From: Viscum album
Lineage: Eukaryota; Streptophyta; Magnoliopsida; Santalales; Viscaceae
Direction: 5' to 3'
Length of the DNA: 64,000 bases
Assembly: GCA_963277665.1 (NCBI GenBank)
Contig: OY728130.1
Span: 1,360,020,393-1,360,084,392 of the forward strand
The notes under the pieces: generated by a model
What the model saw: only the letters and a program-made list of their open reading frames with translations
The model's database searches: none
Told to the model about the DNA's origin: nothing
Made by a program: the position numbers and the translations under genes
In this document: one piece after another, positions 48,058-60,971 of the stretch
How the letters are laid out: each line of letters opens with the position of its first letter
How positions within the stretch are numbered: the stretch's first letter is position 1

Positions 48058-49480
48058 ATGACTTCCACACATGCTGTTACTCCCAATCCTAAGGAACAAC
48101 AGGTCTCCTATCCTACTGTTGTGTGAAGTGTAGAGGAACGACCTTCTATATATTATAATACTCAAATTTTTGAGGAAAAATTCGTTTCTCAACATGATAA
48201 TACTCCTAGTACATAAGTACAATGACCATATACAAATGCTGATGCTACCACTCCAAATGAACATATTGATGATGTTGATTTTTGGAAAATGGTAGGCGAG
48301 AAAGGACCATCGATGCAGAAAAAATAAGAGCATTGTATTTGATAGTGTTAGAAAAAATCATAAATGTAAAAGTCAAAGTCATAAAATTTGAGGTTAGATG
48401 GAATAAACGAGTCCATCATGTTAACCCCAATAAGGCCATGTTCAGCAGTTATATTGGAATCATCACTCAGTAATCCATGTCGATTTATGTTTATTCGTGG
48501 AACCATGTTGTGACCTAGTGAAAGACACTGATGTGGGAAGAGATTAGAGTAAATTTATTATATCATTTATTTATTTTACAAGTAAATAAAATAATGATTC
48601 ATTGACTCACACTTCATCATATATAGAAGATTTTACTTATAGTAGACGAATCCCCCAAGAAATATGTATTAATGATTGATGGAAGTATTCATAGATTATT
48701 TTGCACAATCATAACAAGACATTATCATAAGGATGTTGAAGGGAAAATAAACTCATACCCACCACTTATCCATGCACACCTTCTTGCCCAAAAAGAGTGG
48801 GATGTGTTTACTAGTTGTCATACAGATGTTTCTTTTCAAGTACATTGTGGATAGTAATACATTATTTGATGATACATGAATTCATCACTTTGACTAAATT
48901 TTTTTTATTCATGTAACAGTAATTGAGTTCTAGAAATAAGGAATGTGTAGAAAAATTAGCATAACCCCACCATAAAGCAAGGATAGTGTATGATTAACTT
49001 TAATAAAAATTGGTATGTATTTTAAATCTATTGAAATAATTTTACATGAAATGAAAAAAAACAATAATTATGTTCCTATGTTTATATGCAGACTAATGGA
49101 TCAAAATCCAAATTAACTTCTATCCAATTCTATGTTCTTTGGAGGAAGGCACATGTAAATAAATATTGGACAATAATAGATGAATTCACACAAAAATTGT
49201 GGGAAATATGTGCAAGTATTACATAATAGTTTTTTTCTTTATATCATTATTACATAATAATGATCACTTATTTTCTTGTATTTTCTATCCAACATAGTCT
49301 CAAGAATTAAAAACACCTATACTAGATGAACACATACTTTCAGTGGCCTTGAAGTGGCCAGAAATGTATGTCTGCAATAGAGCTGCGGGTTTTAAAAGGA
49401 CACCCCGAACATATTTGGAGAAAAAAACAAGAGGAGAATCAAATTGAATTAATAAAATAGATGAGAAAAATAATATATAC
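48058..49480 (+). pseudogene. Second CACTA gene, En/Spm transposase-like part, decayed
   Basis: Starts with an ATG at 48061 followed by a Pro/Thr-rich reading, with an AT-rich, probably intronic stretch around 48540-48640. Near 48515-48545 a MWEEIRVNLL segment and near 49130-49200 LWRKAHVNKYWTIIDEFTQ, then ILSVALKWPEMYVCNR, resemble the plant Transposase_24/Ptta family (RxKAHxNKxGxxxDExxxxI and ILxxALGxPExxGRxR). Stops interrupt it. Likely the second gene of the CACTA element, with the protease-like part downstream; partner relationships are inferred from family organisation. Confidence 0.6.
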
Positions 49481-50249
49481 TCTTGAGTAAGAATTCCAAT
49501 GGTAGAGATAAATTATGGAAACTTTAATGGGTGGGAGGAAAAGATAAAAAGAAACTCAAGAACATCCACCGCATAGTGATCCCCCACTCCCCACAAGCAA
49601 TGAGGTTAGCCATTTCACTCAAAGATATGTCTTAGCTGAGGTAATCAATATTATAATAAAATTTTCACTAATATATGAATAAAAAAACATAGATTCCTTT
49701 ACTAAAATGATATTCTATAAGGTGATAATGACTATGATTTATATCTATCAACACTCACCCATCACTTTGTAGTGAGGCCTATAGTATTCAATATTCAAAA
49801 TGAAAGGCTACAAAACCGACTGCTTCCAACTAATCATGTGTGAGTATTGATCAGGGTAGCCCATGAACCGAGAACAGATCTACATGTTCCAATTGAGGAG
49901 GAAGATATTCATATGTTTGAAAATTCTATTGTAACATTCAGCTCATGGCTTTCACATCTTGTAAAAAACATGTCAACAAAGAGGTATTAATTTCTAATTT
50001 ATTACTCAAGATAAACCATAATAATTAATAAAAAATGGCTTGAACTAACTAATTTTATTACATACAGACAAATGGAAGGGGTTGAAATGAAAGACCAAAT
50101 CAAAACCATTGAATGGATCAACCAACTGATAAAAAATATGTTCTAAAAGAACCATTACCCCACCCATTCTATATCCCTATTTACTATCAATAAAGGTTCA
50201 TGTGGATACAAAGTTAAATGATTTGTCACAATCACATTGTAGATTTTGA

Positions 50250-51490
50250 AGAAAATATATATGGTGAGAAATATAAAGTCTTAATTGGTGTTGAGAGTTC
50301 AACTGAAATCCTTTACTATGATTGGATAGGTGGCTCAGTTGTAAAGCAATACATGATGTATGTTTTCATGATTTTATTTTCCAAAAGTTAATATATTGTG
50401 TTAATTATTACTAAATATATTCCCTATTTTTGGAAAGTGTATATATGAAAAAAAAAATTAAAGTTATTTTCCAATGAAAAAAATTGGAATCATTAGTCTT
50501 CACATCACCTTTATAGAACAACAAAAAATATATACAAAAAATGTATGAAATAATGTCATGCCTGATCAAATTATTTGAAAGAAAAATTTTGGATGAAAGC
50601 CTTTATTTAATACCAATGATGTAGGGGTAAAACTCTACCATTTAATTATATTAAATATATATTCATTTCTTTCATTAATTATTTATTCTTGTGTTTTTAG
50701 GCAGCATTGGATGCTCATTAAGGTAAATATGGATACTTTGAATATTTATTTCATGGATTTAATGCATGGATATACAATAAACCAACCACAAATAATGGTA
50801 TTTTCCAATTTTTAATAAAATACATCCAATTTTTTAGAACTAAACATAATGTTATATAATTTATATTATCTTTTAATGAGGATTCATTTATGGTAGGTCA
50901 GTGCACCAATATCAAGAAAAACAAGGAATGAGGCTATGGGATAAGAACAAGAAAGAAGACAACTTCTAAAAATGGTTACTTATTAGGGTATATATAATAA
51001 TATTTCACTATCCAAACACATATCAAAACAAATTACTTATACTTCACAATGTTTTTTAGTGTCTAAAACAGACCAAGGGAAGGATTGTCGTTATTATGTT
51101 TGTAAATTTATAAGAGAAGTAATATTCTATGAACAAACTAGCATCCCTCTAGAGGTTTTTTTGAAGATAATTACTATTTATTTTAAAAAAAATTTAATCT
51201 GTCATATATTTATATTTTTCTAGTACTACTATGACTCTATAAGAGGCTCATATTTCCAAAATGATATATATGTTATCAAAAATTAATGAGAATCATACCT
51301 GATAGAATAATGTACACAAATAACATGAATATGTGACTTCCATTAAAGTATTGGATTGTTTAATATTTATGTTTAATTAAATTATTTTTAGTATTACACA
51401 TATAATAATTTTTTTATTATACAAGTTTATTTCTTTGTTTGTTTTGGGTTGGTTCATTTGAAATTGATCATGCTCCGGAGAGATTGGACT
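50250..51490 (+). pseudogene. Ulp1/C48-like cysteine protease remnant of CACTA element
   Basis: Plus-strand exon-like pieces separated by AT-rich gaps: LIGVESSTEILYYDWIGGSV and VKQYMM near 50280-50358; HWMLIKVNMDTLNIYFMDL near 50703-50760, with the His of the catalytic triad and the YxxDS-type aspartate as MD; and KTDQGKDCRYYVCKFIREVI near 51066-51123, with the catalytic Cys in the family context QPxxxxCGYYVMxFMxxI. Ulp1-type domains remove SUMO in cellular proteins and occur in several plant transposon families; their role in transposition is unknown. The C after D is kept but the Gly is replaced by Arg. Stops between pieces; decayed. Confidence 0.72.
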
Positions 51491-51769
51491 TTGAGAATGC
51501 AACTTAGAATTCAATTAGAAGGTAATTTTTTTAATATACTATTTTTTTGTTCTCTAATACATTACCATATTTTAAATTAAATTTTTGACTACTTATTTAG
51601 ATAATTTCTTCCATAGACTTATTCTCCCTAAAAACCATTTCACCCCTGTATTGTTAGAATCTATCACTTTCCTTCAAAGGTAGTGGAGGAAACATGAAGG
51701 GATGTGATAAGTGTCGACAATGCAGAGTTTCAATTTAAAAAAATAAAGAAAATGGAAATAATATTAATT

Positions 51770-54278
51770 CACAATGTGCATGGTATGAATCAAAGTGTGT
51801 CTTTTTATGCAATTAATTAATTTTTTCATCATTTTATCTACTATTTGTAAGTTAATTTCCTTCTCATTTTTTCTAATACTTAATTTGTTCAGAATGTGTC
51901 ACTCACTAAAAACTAAGAAAACACACTCTGATTATATTCATAATTTAGTATATAGATTAATAAGTCATTTTTGATGTGTATGAATCATTCTCATGTCAAA
52001 CTGACACACGATGCGATCAGTATGACTCAAAATGCGTGTTTGTAGTTTGAAATCACATTTTCGTAAACAAACACAACTAGTATATAAAAAAAATAAGAAA
52101 AATCATTCTAATTATTTTCATAAAATATTAAAATGATCTATAAGTAGTTTTTGACATGTAGGAATCAACTACACCTCAATATGATGCATGGTGTGTCTGG
52201 TATAACTCAAAATGTCTCTTTTTATTTAAAATTGACATTAATTGAAGTAAGAACAACAAGTGGAATACTAAAAACTGAGCAAACGCATCCATATTGTTTT
52301 AATATTTTAGGAAAATGATCCCTGAGTAATTTTTTATGTTTGTGATTCAACTTTACCTCAGTATGACCAACAGTGTGGCTAGTATGACACTAAATGTGTA
52401 ATTTTATTTAAATTTGACATTATTTTATGTAAAAAGAACAACTGAAATACTGAAAACCTAGAAAATGAATTTAAATTATTTTTATATTTTAGAAAAATGA
52501 CCCATGAGTCATTTTGGATGTTTAGGATTGAACCATACCTCGATACAATGCATTGTGTGACTGGTATGACTCAAAGTGTGTCATTATATTTATAATTGGC
52601 ATTATTTTAAGTAATAAATAATGAGTGACATACTGAAAACTGATAAAACAAATTAGTATTGTTTTTACACTTTTGTAAAACGATCCATGACTCATTTTTT
52701 ACATGTCGTAATTGACCAAAGGTCAATCTAATGCATGGTGTGACCAGAATGACTGAAAGTGTCTGTTATCAATTTAAAATTGACATTTGAGTTAAAAGCA
52801 TGTCACACCCTAAAAACCAAGAAAATAAACTGTAATTGACTTTATAATTTATGAAAACAATTAGTAAATAATTTATTATGTGTATGAAGTAGTCTTACAT
52901 AAAACTAGAATTTGATGCGATCAGTATGAAACATAATGTGTGTTTCGTGTTTGAAATGACATTTTAGTAAAAAAAACCAACTGGCAAATTGAAAACTAAG
53001 AAAAAATTCAGATTGTTTTTATACTCTAGGAAAACTATCTATAAGTAATTTTTGATGTGTATGAATTATCTTCACTTCAATATGATGTATGGTATGTCCA
53101 ATATCAATCAAAGTGTTTCTTTTTATTTAAAATTGAAATCAGTTTAAGTAAAAATAAAAAGTAAAATATTGAAAACTGAACAAATTTACTCAGATTGTTC
53201 TAATATTGTATTAAAATGATCCATGAGACTTTTTTGATGTTTATGAGTCAACCTCACAACAATAGAATGCACGGTGTGACCGATATGGCCCTAAGTTTGT
53301 CATTTTACTTAAAATAGACATTAATTTTAGTAAAATGAACAGGTGACATACTAAAAACTTAGATAATGAATCTGAATTGTTTTTTTACTTTAGGAAAAAG
53401 ATATATGGGTCATTTATGAAATTTAATAATAAAGAAAACCTTAATCTGATTCATGGTGTGGATGAAATGACTCAATGTTTCTCTTTTTTATTAAAATTAA
53501 CATTAATTTAAGTAAAACCAACAAGTGACATACTAAAAATAGAGAAAATGTATTTTTATTGTTTTGATACTTTTTTAAAATGATCCATGAGTCATTTTTT
53601 GACATATAGGATAAAAATTCACTTAAATATAATTCAAAATGTGACCGGTATGACAAAAAAGGTCCAGTTATCACTTTAAAATTATCATTTTAGTTCAAAA
53701 TGTGTCACTCATTAAAAACCAATAAAATGCATTCCAAATGTCTTGAGAATTTAGAAAAGTAATTCATAAGTAATTTTTTACATGTATGAATCATCCTACC
53801 ATAAACGTGATACTTGATCAGGTAATTATGACCCACAATGCGTGTTTCGAGTTTGAAATGACATTTTAGTAAATAAAACACAACTAACATACTGGAAATA
53901 GAGAAAATGTATTCAAATTATTTTGATATTTTAGTAAAATTTTATATCAATAATTTTTAACTTGTATAAATCATACATACCTCAATACGATTCATGGTGT
54001 AGTCGGTATGACTCCTAGTTTCTCTTTTTATTTAAAATTGACATTAATTTAAGTAAAAACAACAAGTGACATACTGAGAAATTGATCAAACACATTAGGA
54101 TTATTTTTATACTTTAGAAAAATAATCCATGAGTCATTTTTTATGTGTATGAGTCAACCAAAACTCAATCTAATGCACGATGTGAACGATGTGACTCAAT
54201 ATGTCTCATTTTATTTAAAATTGACATTAATTTAAGTAAAAATTACAAGTGGAATACTAAAAACCAAGAAAACACATT
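51770..54278 (+). repeat. ~180-bp satellite in a 5-monomer higher-order array
   Basis: About 13 diverged monomers, each with a core like ATGCATGGTGTG, GGTATGACTCAAA and TGTGTC, spaced about 180 bases (52008, 52183, 52363, 52546, 52730, 52912, 53083, 53264, 53445, 53625, 53815, 53985, 54173). Special monomers recur every fifth unit: GATGCGATCAGTATGA types at 52008, 52912 and about 53815, and GTTCAAAATGTGTCAC types at 51887, 52791 and 53693, giving a higher-order period of 902-904 bases. The array ends where a gypsy LTR begins at 54279, so the insertion probably cut it. It lies where the 3' subterminal region of the CACTA element is expected. Confidence 0.85.
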
Positions 54279-57200
54279 TGTTATAAGGCCCCAGCCTTAA
54301 ACCTTACTTAATCTTGAGTTATTACAAGATTACACATTGAGGATCTTTTCAGGTTTAGAGTTTTAGAGAATTAGATCATGAAACTTGCATTACATTCCAC
54401 ATTTAAACAAAGTCATTACATAAAACACAGTATTCATTTTTCCCATCAACGGAAACATATTTAAAATAAAACATGGATTTTTTCTTGAAACTTCTTTGAC
54501 ACTATCATCACATCACGTACCTTTCCCTTGACCTGTGAAAAACATTTCAAAAATTTGGGATGAGCATAAAAAGCTCAGTAAGGGTAATAAAAAGTATGGA
54601 AAGGAAACATGAGTACATATATACATAAGAGTGAAATCATACTTTACCCATAAAACATAGGCACTTTAACATACCTCATCAAATCATGAATAAATCATAG
54701 AAATCATAATACATAAAAGGTAACTTGAGGCATTCATAACATTCTTACATAGGGAGTAAACCTCTTAGTTACGTTTGGAATACCCACCACAGTATATTCC
54801 CAAAATCTCTTAAGAGAAACCTTTATGTTTCACTCCTTCACGTTACCCAATGCATTGGAGAGCTATATCGGGCTCACCCGCCCTTATTTTATCACGGAAC
54901 CACCCGTATTCATAACAATGCCCAAGAACCATAACATAATCTTATCACATAAAACATGCATAAAGGAAACATAACATTTCTACCTTTCAATTACAAGATA
55001 TCAATACAACACATTGATATAAAAACATTATGAAAACCATTTTCAATACCAAAATAAAAGAAAAGTAAAACATGGTATTTATTTTTCTTATAAAAAGAAG
55101 GTATGGCTTGTAGATTAAGCCGAAACTCAAATAATGGTCACGACGGCGGAGAAGTCGTTGTCGCTGTATACGTACGACAAGAAAAAAATTCCCTTTTGTC
55201 GTTTAGTAAAATGCTTCGTATAAAAAATATTCCTTTTTAATAAGAATAAAATTCAAAGGGGTTTATACACCGTATAAAAGAAAGTTTTGTATAAAACAAA
55301 ATATGCCTCAATGAAAGGAGATTGAGACGAAGTCCCATACAAAGACGGTATCCTTGGATTAAGGATAAACCAGTTACATAATTATGTGTGACAAATGAAT
55401 ACATGAAATATAAGTGGGTATTAAGTGTATAAAAATTAGAGGACATTCACACATAATCATAGAATGACATATTCAAGGTGTACAAGTTTATCCCAAATAA
55501 TCAAAATTGGGTTAAGAAGTTCCCTTGCAAAAATTCGATAGCCTAACAACGTCACTTCAAAATTCAGAAAAACAGTTGATGAGAGATAAAAAGGGTATCT
55601 CATAACTTGTTCATAAAATTTACATCAATAAGGATATTTAAGAACATAACCCAACATAATATTATGTGAATTAAAAGACATAACAAAATAAGTCTTTTAA
55701 AAAGAGGAGGGTGAAAGGTCCCCTTACCGAGTTGGGTAACTTTCGAAACGTACACCCCATGGAAGAAGGGTCATACCATGAAAATTTAAATACCCATAAA
55801 TGAAATTATACTAAAAAAACTATATAATAATGGGTAGTACATACACCACTCAAAGGAAATAGTGGCAAACGTAGCATAAATGTCACATGAATAAAAGTGA
55901 GATGAAAAATCCCTTCCGAAAACTCGGCAGCCTAACGACGCCACTTAAAACTTCCATAATGGATTGATGAGAGAAAATAGGGTCTCTAATCATATGAACA
56001 TATAAATTAAAGTAGGAGTAATATAAAATAACATCCCAATCATAAGAAATATGAGCTTAAAAGAAATGACATAAAAGAGTGTACTTAAAAAGAAAGAGAG
56101 AGGTTGGATCCCTTACCTCGGGTCCGACTTGACTCGATCGTTATTTAATCTCCTGAATAATAAACATGAGTTAATTTATACTTCCTTAAGAACCTTTTTC
56201 AAGTTCATTATTCCTTTTATATCACTTATTACCATGTTATGAACACTATGTTATTATTTAAGTTAATAACGGTCGTTTAACGATCATTCGTACTTGAGTC
56301 AAAAATAAACTCTTTATAATTACAAGTTGTTCATGTGGTAAAATATACATTATATAAAGAATTTTATTAGTGATTTAGATATCATATATATCATATATAT
56401 CTAGTATATTCATGCATTTATAATATTACATAATCATTTAGAGGTAAGAATTGAAATGCACCGTTCATGGACACGGTAAGCCGTACATACGCATGAATGC
56501 TAATTTCATTTCTATCTCATACATTAATTGAAAGAAAATAATAATGGTTAAAGGTATATTATAATTCCAGTATAAAATCATATATAATAATTTTAAATCC
56601 ATCCTTTATACGTCCCACGTATGGAATTAACGAATCAAATCACTTTTAGGGGGCGGTAGTCCGCACTTCCTAAAATGAAGATATCGTGTTTACCCATAAT
56701 GGAAGCCATAAAGGTATGCCATAAATGAAAAAGATAGAATATTAAGGAAAACATAAACATATTATATATCATATATAAATATAGTGACATCTTAATGGCC
56801 ACCGTTGAAGGTGTTATATGAGTGTTCAACAATCATCGTTTTGTGAGGCAAAAATTCTCCATCCACATAAACTGAATGTTCTTTAACCATTAGATGATGG
56901 TGTGTGTAAGTGTAGCTTGAATACTTTTTATAACAATATCCTAGTATATTGAAGATACTGGATTTTTTACAAAAGAAATTAATAAATAGAGTTTATGGGG
57001 TTGGAGAAGCAAAATAAAACAAAATAACTCAAGTGAAGACATTACCTTAAAATCGGGTAACTCTTTTTGATTTGAGATCAAAGGCTTCCTTGGGAACACT
57101 TCTGCCCAAAGTGAGGATTCTAGGAGTAATATAGGGATGTGGAGAGTCCAAATGGGCAGGGGTTGTCCGAGCCAAAGGCTTTGGCGGTGTGGTTAAAGAG

Positions 57201-58852
57201 GTAGAGGTGGGGGCCTTTTATAAGGGGAGAGGAGGGGCACCCTTGGAAAGTGATAAAAGGTTACTTTATTTTCAAATGCTTTTCGGATTTTAAAGGTCCC
57301 AAATTTATGGGTTTTGAGGATAAGGTGATAAGGTTTCTAAATATACCCATACAATAGGTTTTGGACATGTTTAGGTCATAGATTTTAAATTATATTTTCA
57401 TTTTATTTTAATCGTTAAATAATGAGGTCATCGCTGCATCATCATGATGTCATAAATAATTTAATTTATTTAATGTCTAAAAATTATAAAAAAAATACTA
57501 TGATTTAGGAAATCTATTTATATTTCTAATTAATATTTATAGTAAAAAATCAGACTTTTATAACCCCATGAAAAAATTGTTTTATTAAAACATCTCATGT
57601 TTGTGTCATTTTTACTTTAACATTAAATAAAAAGTAATTTATGTCATTTCTCAACCAAAGTGGCTCCATGGGGTCCCCAAGTTGACCCATGGGTTGTATT
57701 GGTCTTCCATGACACATACAATGAGGGTAGGACATGTTTAAAGCTCATCTCATATTATTAAAACATTATTTTTACCTTAAACTACACTAAATATCTCTAA
57801 TCGCGATTAAAAATTTAATAAGTTACTATTCACCAGAAAAGTATTTTAATCCCATTGAACCACATTTTACTTATTAATGACAACCATGTATGTTGGATTT
57901 TTGAAATTCAAAACACAAAGGTGGTAAAATTTCATTTAAACAGAAAATCAGTTTTTATAAGTACCACTTAGTGGTTTCACTATTCATCAAAAATTGAAGT
58001 TTTTCAGAAAAATCCCAAAACATCACCCAAAGCTATATTTGATATTCCGAATTCAAAAATGATGACTATTTTAAAAAATTCAAAACATATTAGTTACATT
58101 AATTAATTTAATAATTAAATCCTGCTATCATGTCAAATAGCGTGTTTTTATGAAACAATATATATCAAAAGATTAACACTAGTTTAAGTCCGATTTCAAA
58201 GTGAAATTAATTCCAACGACCACTATTGGATTAAATGGTAAAAATATATTATAATTTCACGTTAAAACCAATTCAAAAGATAATCTAATCATATAAATAA
58301 ATTACATTAAAAAGTGGTTTTGAATTAAAATACAACATTTTTCAATATTCATTAAAAAATGAACTTTATCGGAAAAATACCAAAACTTTACACAAAGTAA
58401 ATTTTGATATCCCGATTCTAAAGAAGAATTTTATTTTGTCAAATATAACACATAAAATTGTCAAAAATTGGATTTAAAAGAGGTTCTCCATCAAAAGGCG
58501 GTTAATCAACCCTTTAATGAATATTAGAATGTTTACGCTTAAAATTGGATTCATTCGCATTTTTTAATCCCTTAACATTTATTGTAATAAGTAAAAATAT
58601 TTGACAAACATATATAATCATTTTTAGTTAGTTATATTCATTCCCTCCATCACAACAGCTAGGTGTTAACTACCATTTAAAATAATATTATTTTTATTAT
58701 TAGAGTACAACGTAAGATTCCAAAGAAACTCGTTATTGCGTATTGGGTATGCCATCGAGCATAGCGTCCCATTTAAAGTTATATTAATATTTTATTCAAA
58801 AATATGGATAAATGTGAAAATTTCATATTATATATTTACCTGGGGTGTTACA
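54279..58852 (-). mobile_element. 3' LTR (4.6 kb) of internally deleted Ty3/gypsy element
   Basis: On the minus strand it starts TGTAACACCCCAGG (58852) after a polypurine tract and ends CCTTATAACA (54279). 4,574 bases is long for a gypsy LTR. It contains an imperfect duplication of about 410 bases (55490-55750 and 55900-56130). On the minus strand three AGGTAA- or CGGTAA-type sites recur at about 55727, 56116 and 57049, in similar contexts. The base next to 54279 is satellite sequence. Confidence 0.82.
55490..56140 (-). repeat. Imperfect ~410-bp duplication in gypsy LTR
   Basis: Both copies contain, on the plus strand, CAGCCTAACGACG or TAGCCTAACAACG, CACTT, GATGAGAGA, GGGT..TCT, and end in CTTACC next to a CGGGT or GAGTTGGGT sequence. 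The units start near 55500 and 55910. Most positions between the landmarks have diverged. Confidence 0.65.
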
Positions 58853-58901
58853 TCACTCCCCCTATTGGGAATTGCGTCCTCACATTTCTGAAATTGGCCT
58901 T
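58848..58901 (-). pseudogene. Last codons of gypsy pol
   Basis: Minus strand reads KANFRNVRTQFPIGGVM and a stop; the stop lies in the first bases of the LTR. The reading overlaps the polypurine tract, as is usual at the end of gypsy pol. Nothing upstream resembles integrase or RT, so nearly all of pol is deleted. Confidence 0.65.
58853..58866 (-). other. Polypurine tract of gypsy element
   Basis: Minus strand AATAGGGGGAGTGA directly before the LTR start TGTAACACC. It proves minus orientation and identifies 54279-58852 as a 3' LTR. Confidence 0.88.
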
Positions 58902-60414
58902 GGAATCTTCATTGAAAATCACACATCGGAACAAGACTCGGTAAAACAAAATCACTTCAAAATAAAGAAAGAGAAGTATAGAGGTCACCCGAGATAACAC
59001 ATACTAGGATTCCATGTAGGAAAACATGGACATGGAGGAGAAAACATAGGGTCATGTTCTAATGGAGAGTGATAGAAAACATGTTTAGGAGAAAGTTAAC
59101 CACAAGAAAATCACAAACTTGTGATGGGTTAAACGGTATTCAATTCCCCAGTAGGAAAAGTTAATAGACAACATTTTTGTTTTATGTTACTTTTTATTAA
59201 GTAATTTATTCATAAGTAAACTTAATTACTTATCATGTTGACTTTAAACTTTTATTAGATTCCTTAATCAAACTCATATTTTCTCCAAAAGATGAGTATT
59301 TAGGAAGACTTGTTCACATTAAGGGTACAATAATCAACTTCTAGAGAATCACCTAATCCACAAAAGAGAACTATATACTTCCCATGTCTTTAGACTTTAA
59401 CCAAAACCAAAACCAAAAAGGTTAGTACAAGATCAGATAATCCAGAAAAGGATAACCCGTTAAAAAAAGAAAATCTATTCTTAATCTCCAAAATTTGTCC
59501 AACAAAACCCAAAGTTCAACGAGGACCATTCGATAAACAATTTGTCTAAAAAATTCTTCAAAGTAAACCAAACTAATATTGAAACCCAAATATTGAAATG
59601 ATTTAGTCACATAGTCTTCCAAGTTAAATCATAACATTTATCTCCAAACAACACCAGTTGCTCTCAAAGTCTCGTATTGAAAAGTAATTAACCTAATCAC
59701 ATATCCTCCATGATAGGTTAATAAATTTCCATAGATAACCCAAAACCAAATTATTCTTAATTCATAAAATCATCTAACTAAAAGGAATTAGTCAAACTTA
59801 CCAGGGACTTCACGTAGTCCAGTGGTAGGCAATAAATACCAGTTGCAAATTGGTTGTGGGTTCGATTCCCGCAGCTTTGTCCGATGCGATGGGTTGTCAC
59901 ACGGTCTGCATGTTGTCCTTTTTCCAAAACTATATAATTCTCAAATCATTCCCCAAAAAGAGATAAAATCATCAAAAATAACCATAACATAATTTAACCT
60001 CAATTTTATATCATTCCTTTCACTTCCATCATAACATATAGTAACCCATAATTACCTCAAAAGTAAGGATCATATAAACCCAAATGGTTCTTTATAACTA
60101 TATCCACAAAATAACAGATAACTATTACTTGAATAAATTTTTCATATATTAAAATTCAGGGTTACACATACTATAAAAAGTCTTCTAATGTAACCCCATT
60201 ATCAAAAGTGACTTAATACTCTAAAGAATTTCACCATACCTCTTGAAGCCCTTATATGTTGACTTCATACTCATTTAACATTCTTCATGATCCATTAACC
60301 ATTCATTTCCAACTTATTCTGAAATACTTATTTCCTACAAACAAAATCATGAATCATATCATAAGATTCCAAAATAGGAAAACAAAAGTTAGGAAATAAT
60401 CCATACCTTTTATT
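58902..60414. other. Non-coding interior of the gypsy element
   Basis: 1.5 kb where protease, RT, RNase H and integrase would be expected, yet no motif of these is readable. Only small frames (for example 59422-59622 minus) and the SINE-like unit occur. I take it as the product of a large pol deletion plus decay or replacement. Confidence 0.55.
59803..59930 (+). mobile_element. tRNA-derived SINE-like unit
   Basis: Shows RNA polymerase III A box TAGTCCAGTGG (59815-59825) and B box GGTTCGATTCC (59859-59869), 33 bases apart. A GTGGG/CCCGC stem flanks the TTCGATT loop as in a tRNA T arm, and GGAC at 59806-59809 can pair with GTCC at 59879-59882. D and anticodon arms are poor, so it is not a working tRNA gene. 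A tRNA-unrelated tail with a T5 run follows to about 59930. Clear flanking duplications were not found; a tRNA pseudogene is the alternative. Confidence 0.55.
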
Positions 60415-60971
60415 GGTCATTTTCAGTTTCTTCAACCTCAATCGAAATGGAATTAGGTATTGGTAAACGGGTATTTGTACTATCTGGGTGATCCCATTCA
60501 TGAAAATTCTTCATAGGACATGTCTTTTCATAATGACCATTCACACCACATTTAAAACATTCAATTGATCCCTTAGAAAAAACTTATTTCCCTTTCCTCG
60601 AGTCAACTGGATGCTTTCTTTTTTCATGGCAGTTTCTTGCTTTATGACCTTCATTTCCACATCTATAGCATATTTCTGTCCCTTTGAAACATTTTCCTAG
60701 GTGTTTCATTCCACATCTTTGACACATAGGTTTTTGAACACACTTACCTTTATGATTATTACCCGTAGTTCTGTAAGGATTTGTTTCTCACATATATGAT
60801 GACTTACAGAAATCACCAAGGTTTAGGTGGTCAATAATGACTCTAGATAGTTGGTTGAGGATAAACACAAGAGTTCTCATGGAATCTCCCATATCATTCA
60901 GTTGCTTTCTCAAAAAACTGTCACAGTTTCCTTCACATCCACTGTTACTTTGGTGCCTGCTAGATCCATCC
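60415..60971 (-). pseudogene. Ty3/gypsy gag C-terminal part, interrupted by LTR insertion
   Basis: The minus strand encodes a gypsy Gag end: a LNDMGDSMRTLVFILNQL segment (60840-60915), then CQRCGMKHLGKC (knuckle-like), CYRCGNEGHKARNC (60629-60670) and CFKCGVNGHYEKTC (60518-60559), both perfect CX2CX4HX4C. A stop lies between the two (near 60582) and another near 60787. The 5' part is cut at 60971/60972 where the Sirevirus-like LTR starts, so the first codons of the 60788-61009 frame belong to that LTR and not to gag. It is the only gypsy coding sequence left besides the pol tail. Confidence 0.85.

Noticed and set aside
51770..54278. CRISPR-like spacing of repeats
   Set aside because: Repeats and intervening sequence both recur, period is ~180 bases, and the context is a plant transposon; this is satellite DNA.
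59803..59890. Functional tRNA gene
   Set aside because: T arm and boxes are good, but D and anticodon arms do not fold and the acceptor stem pairs at only four positions.
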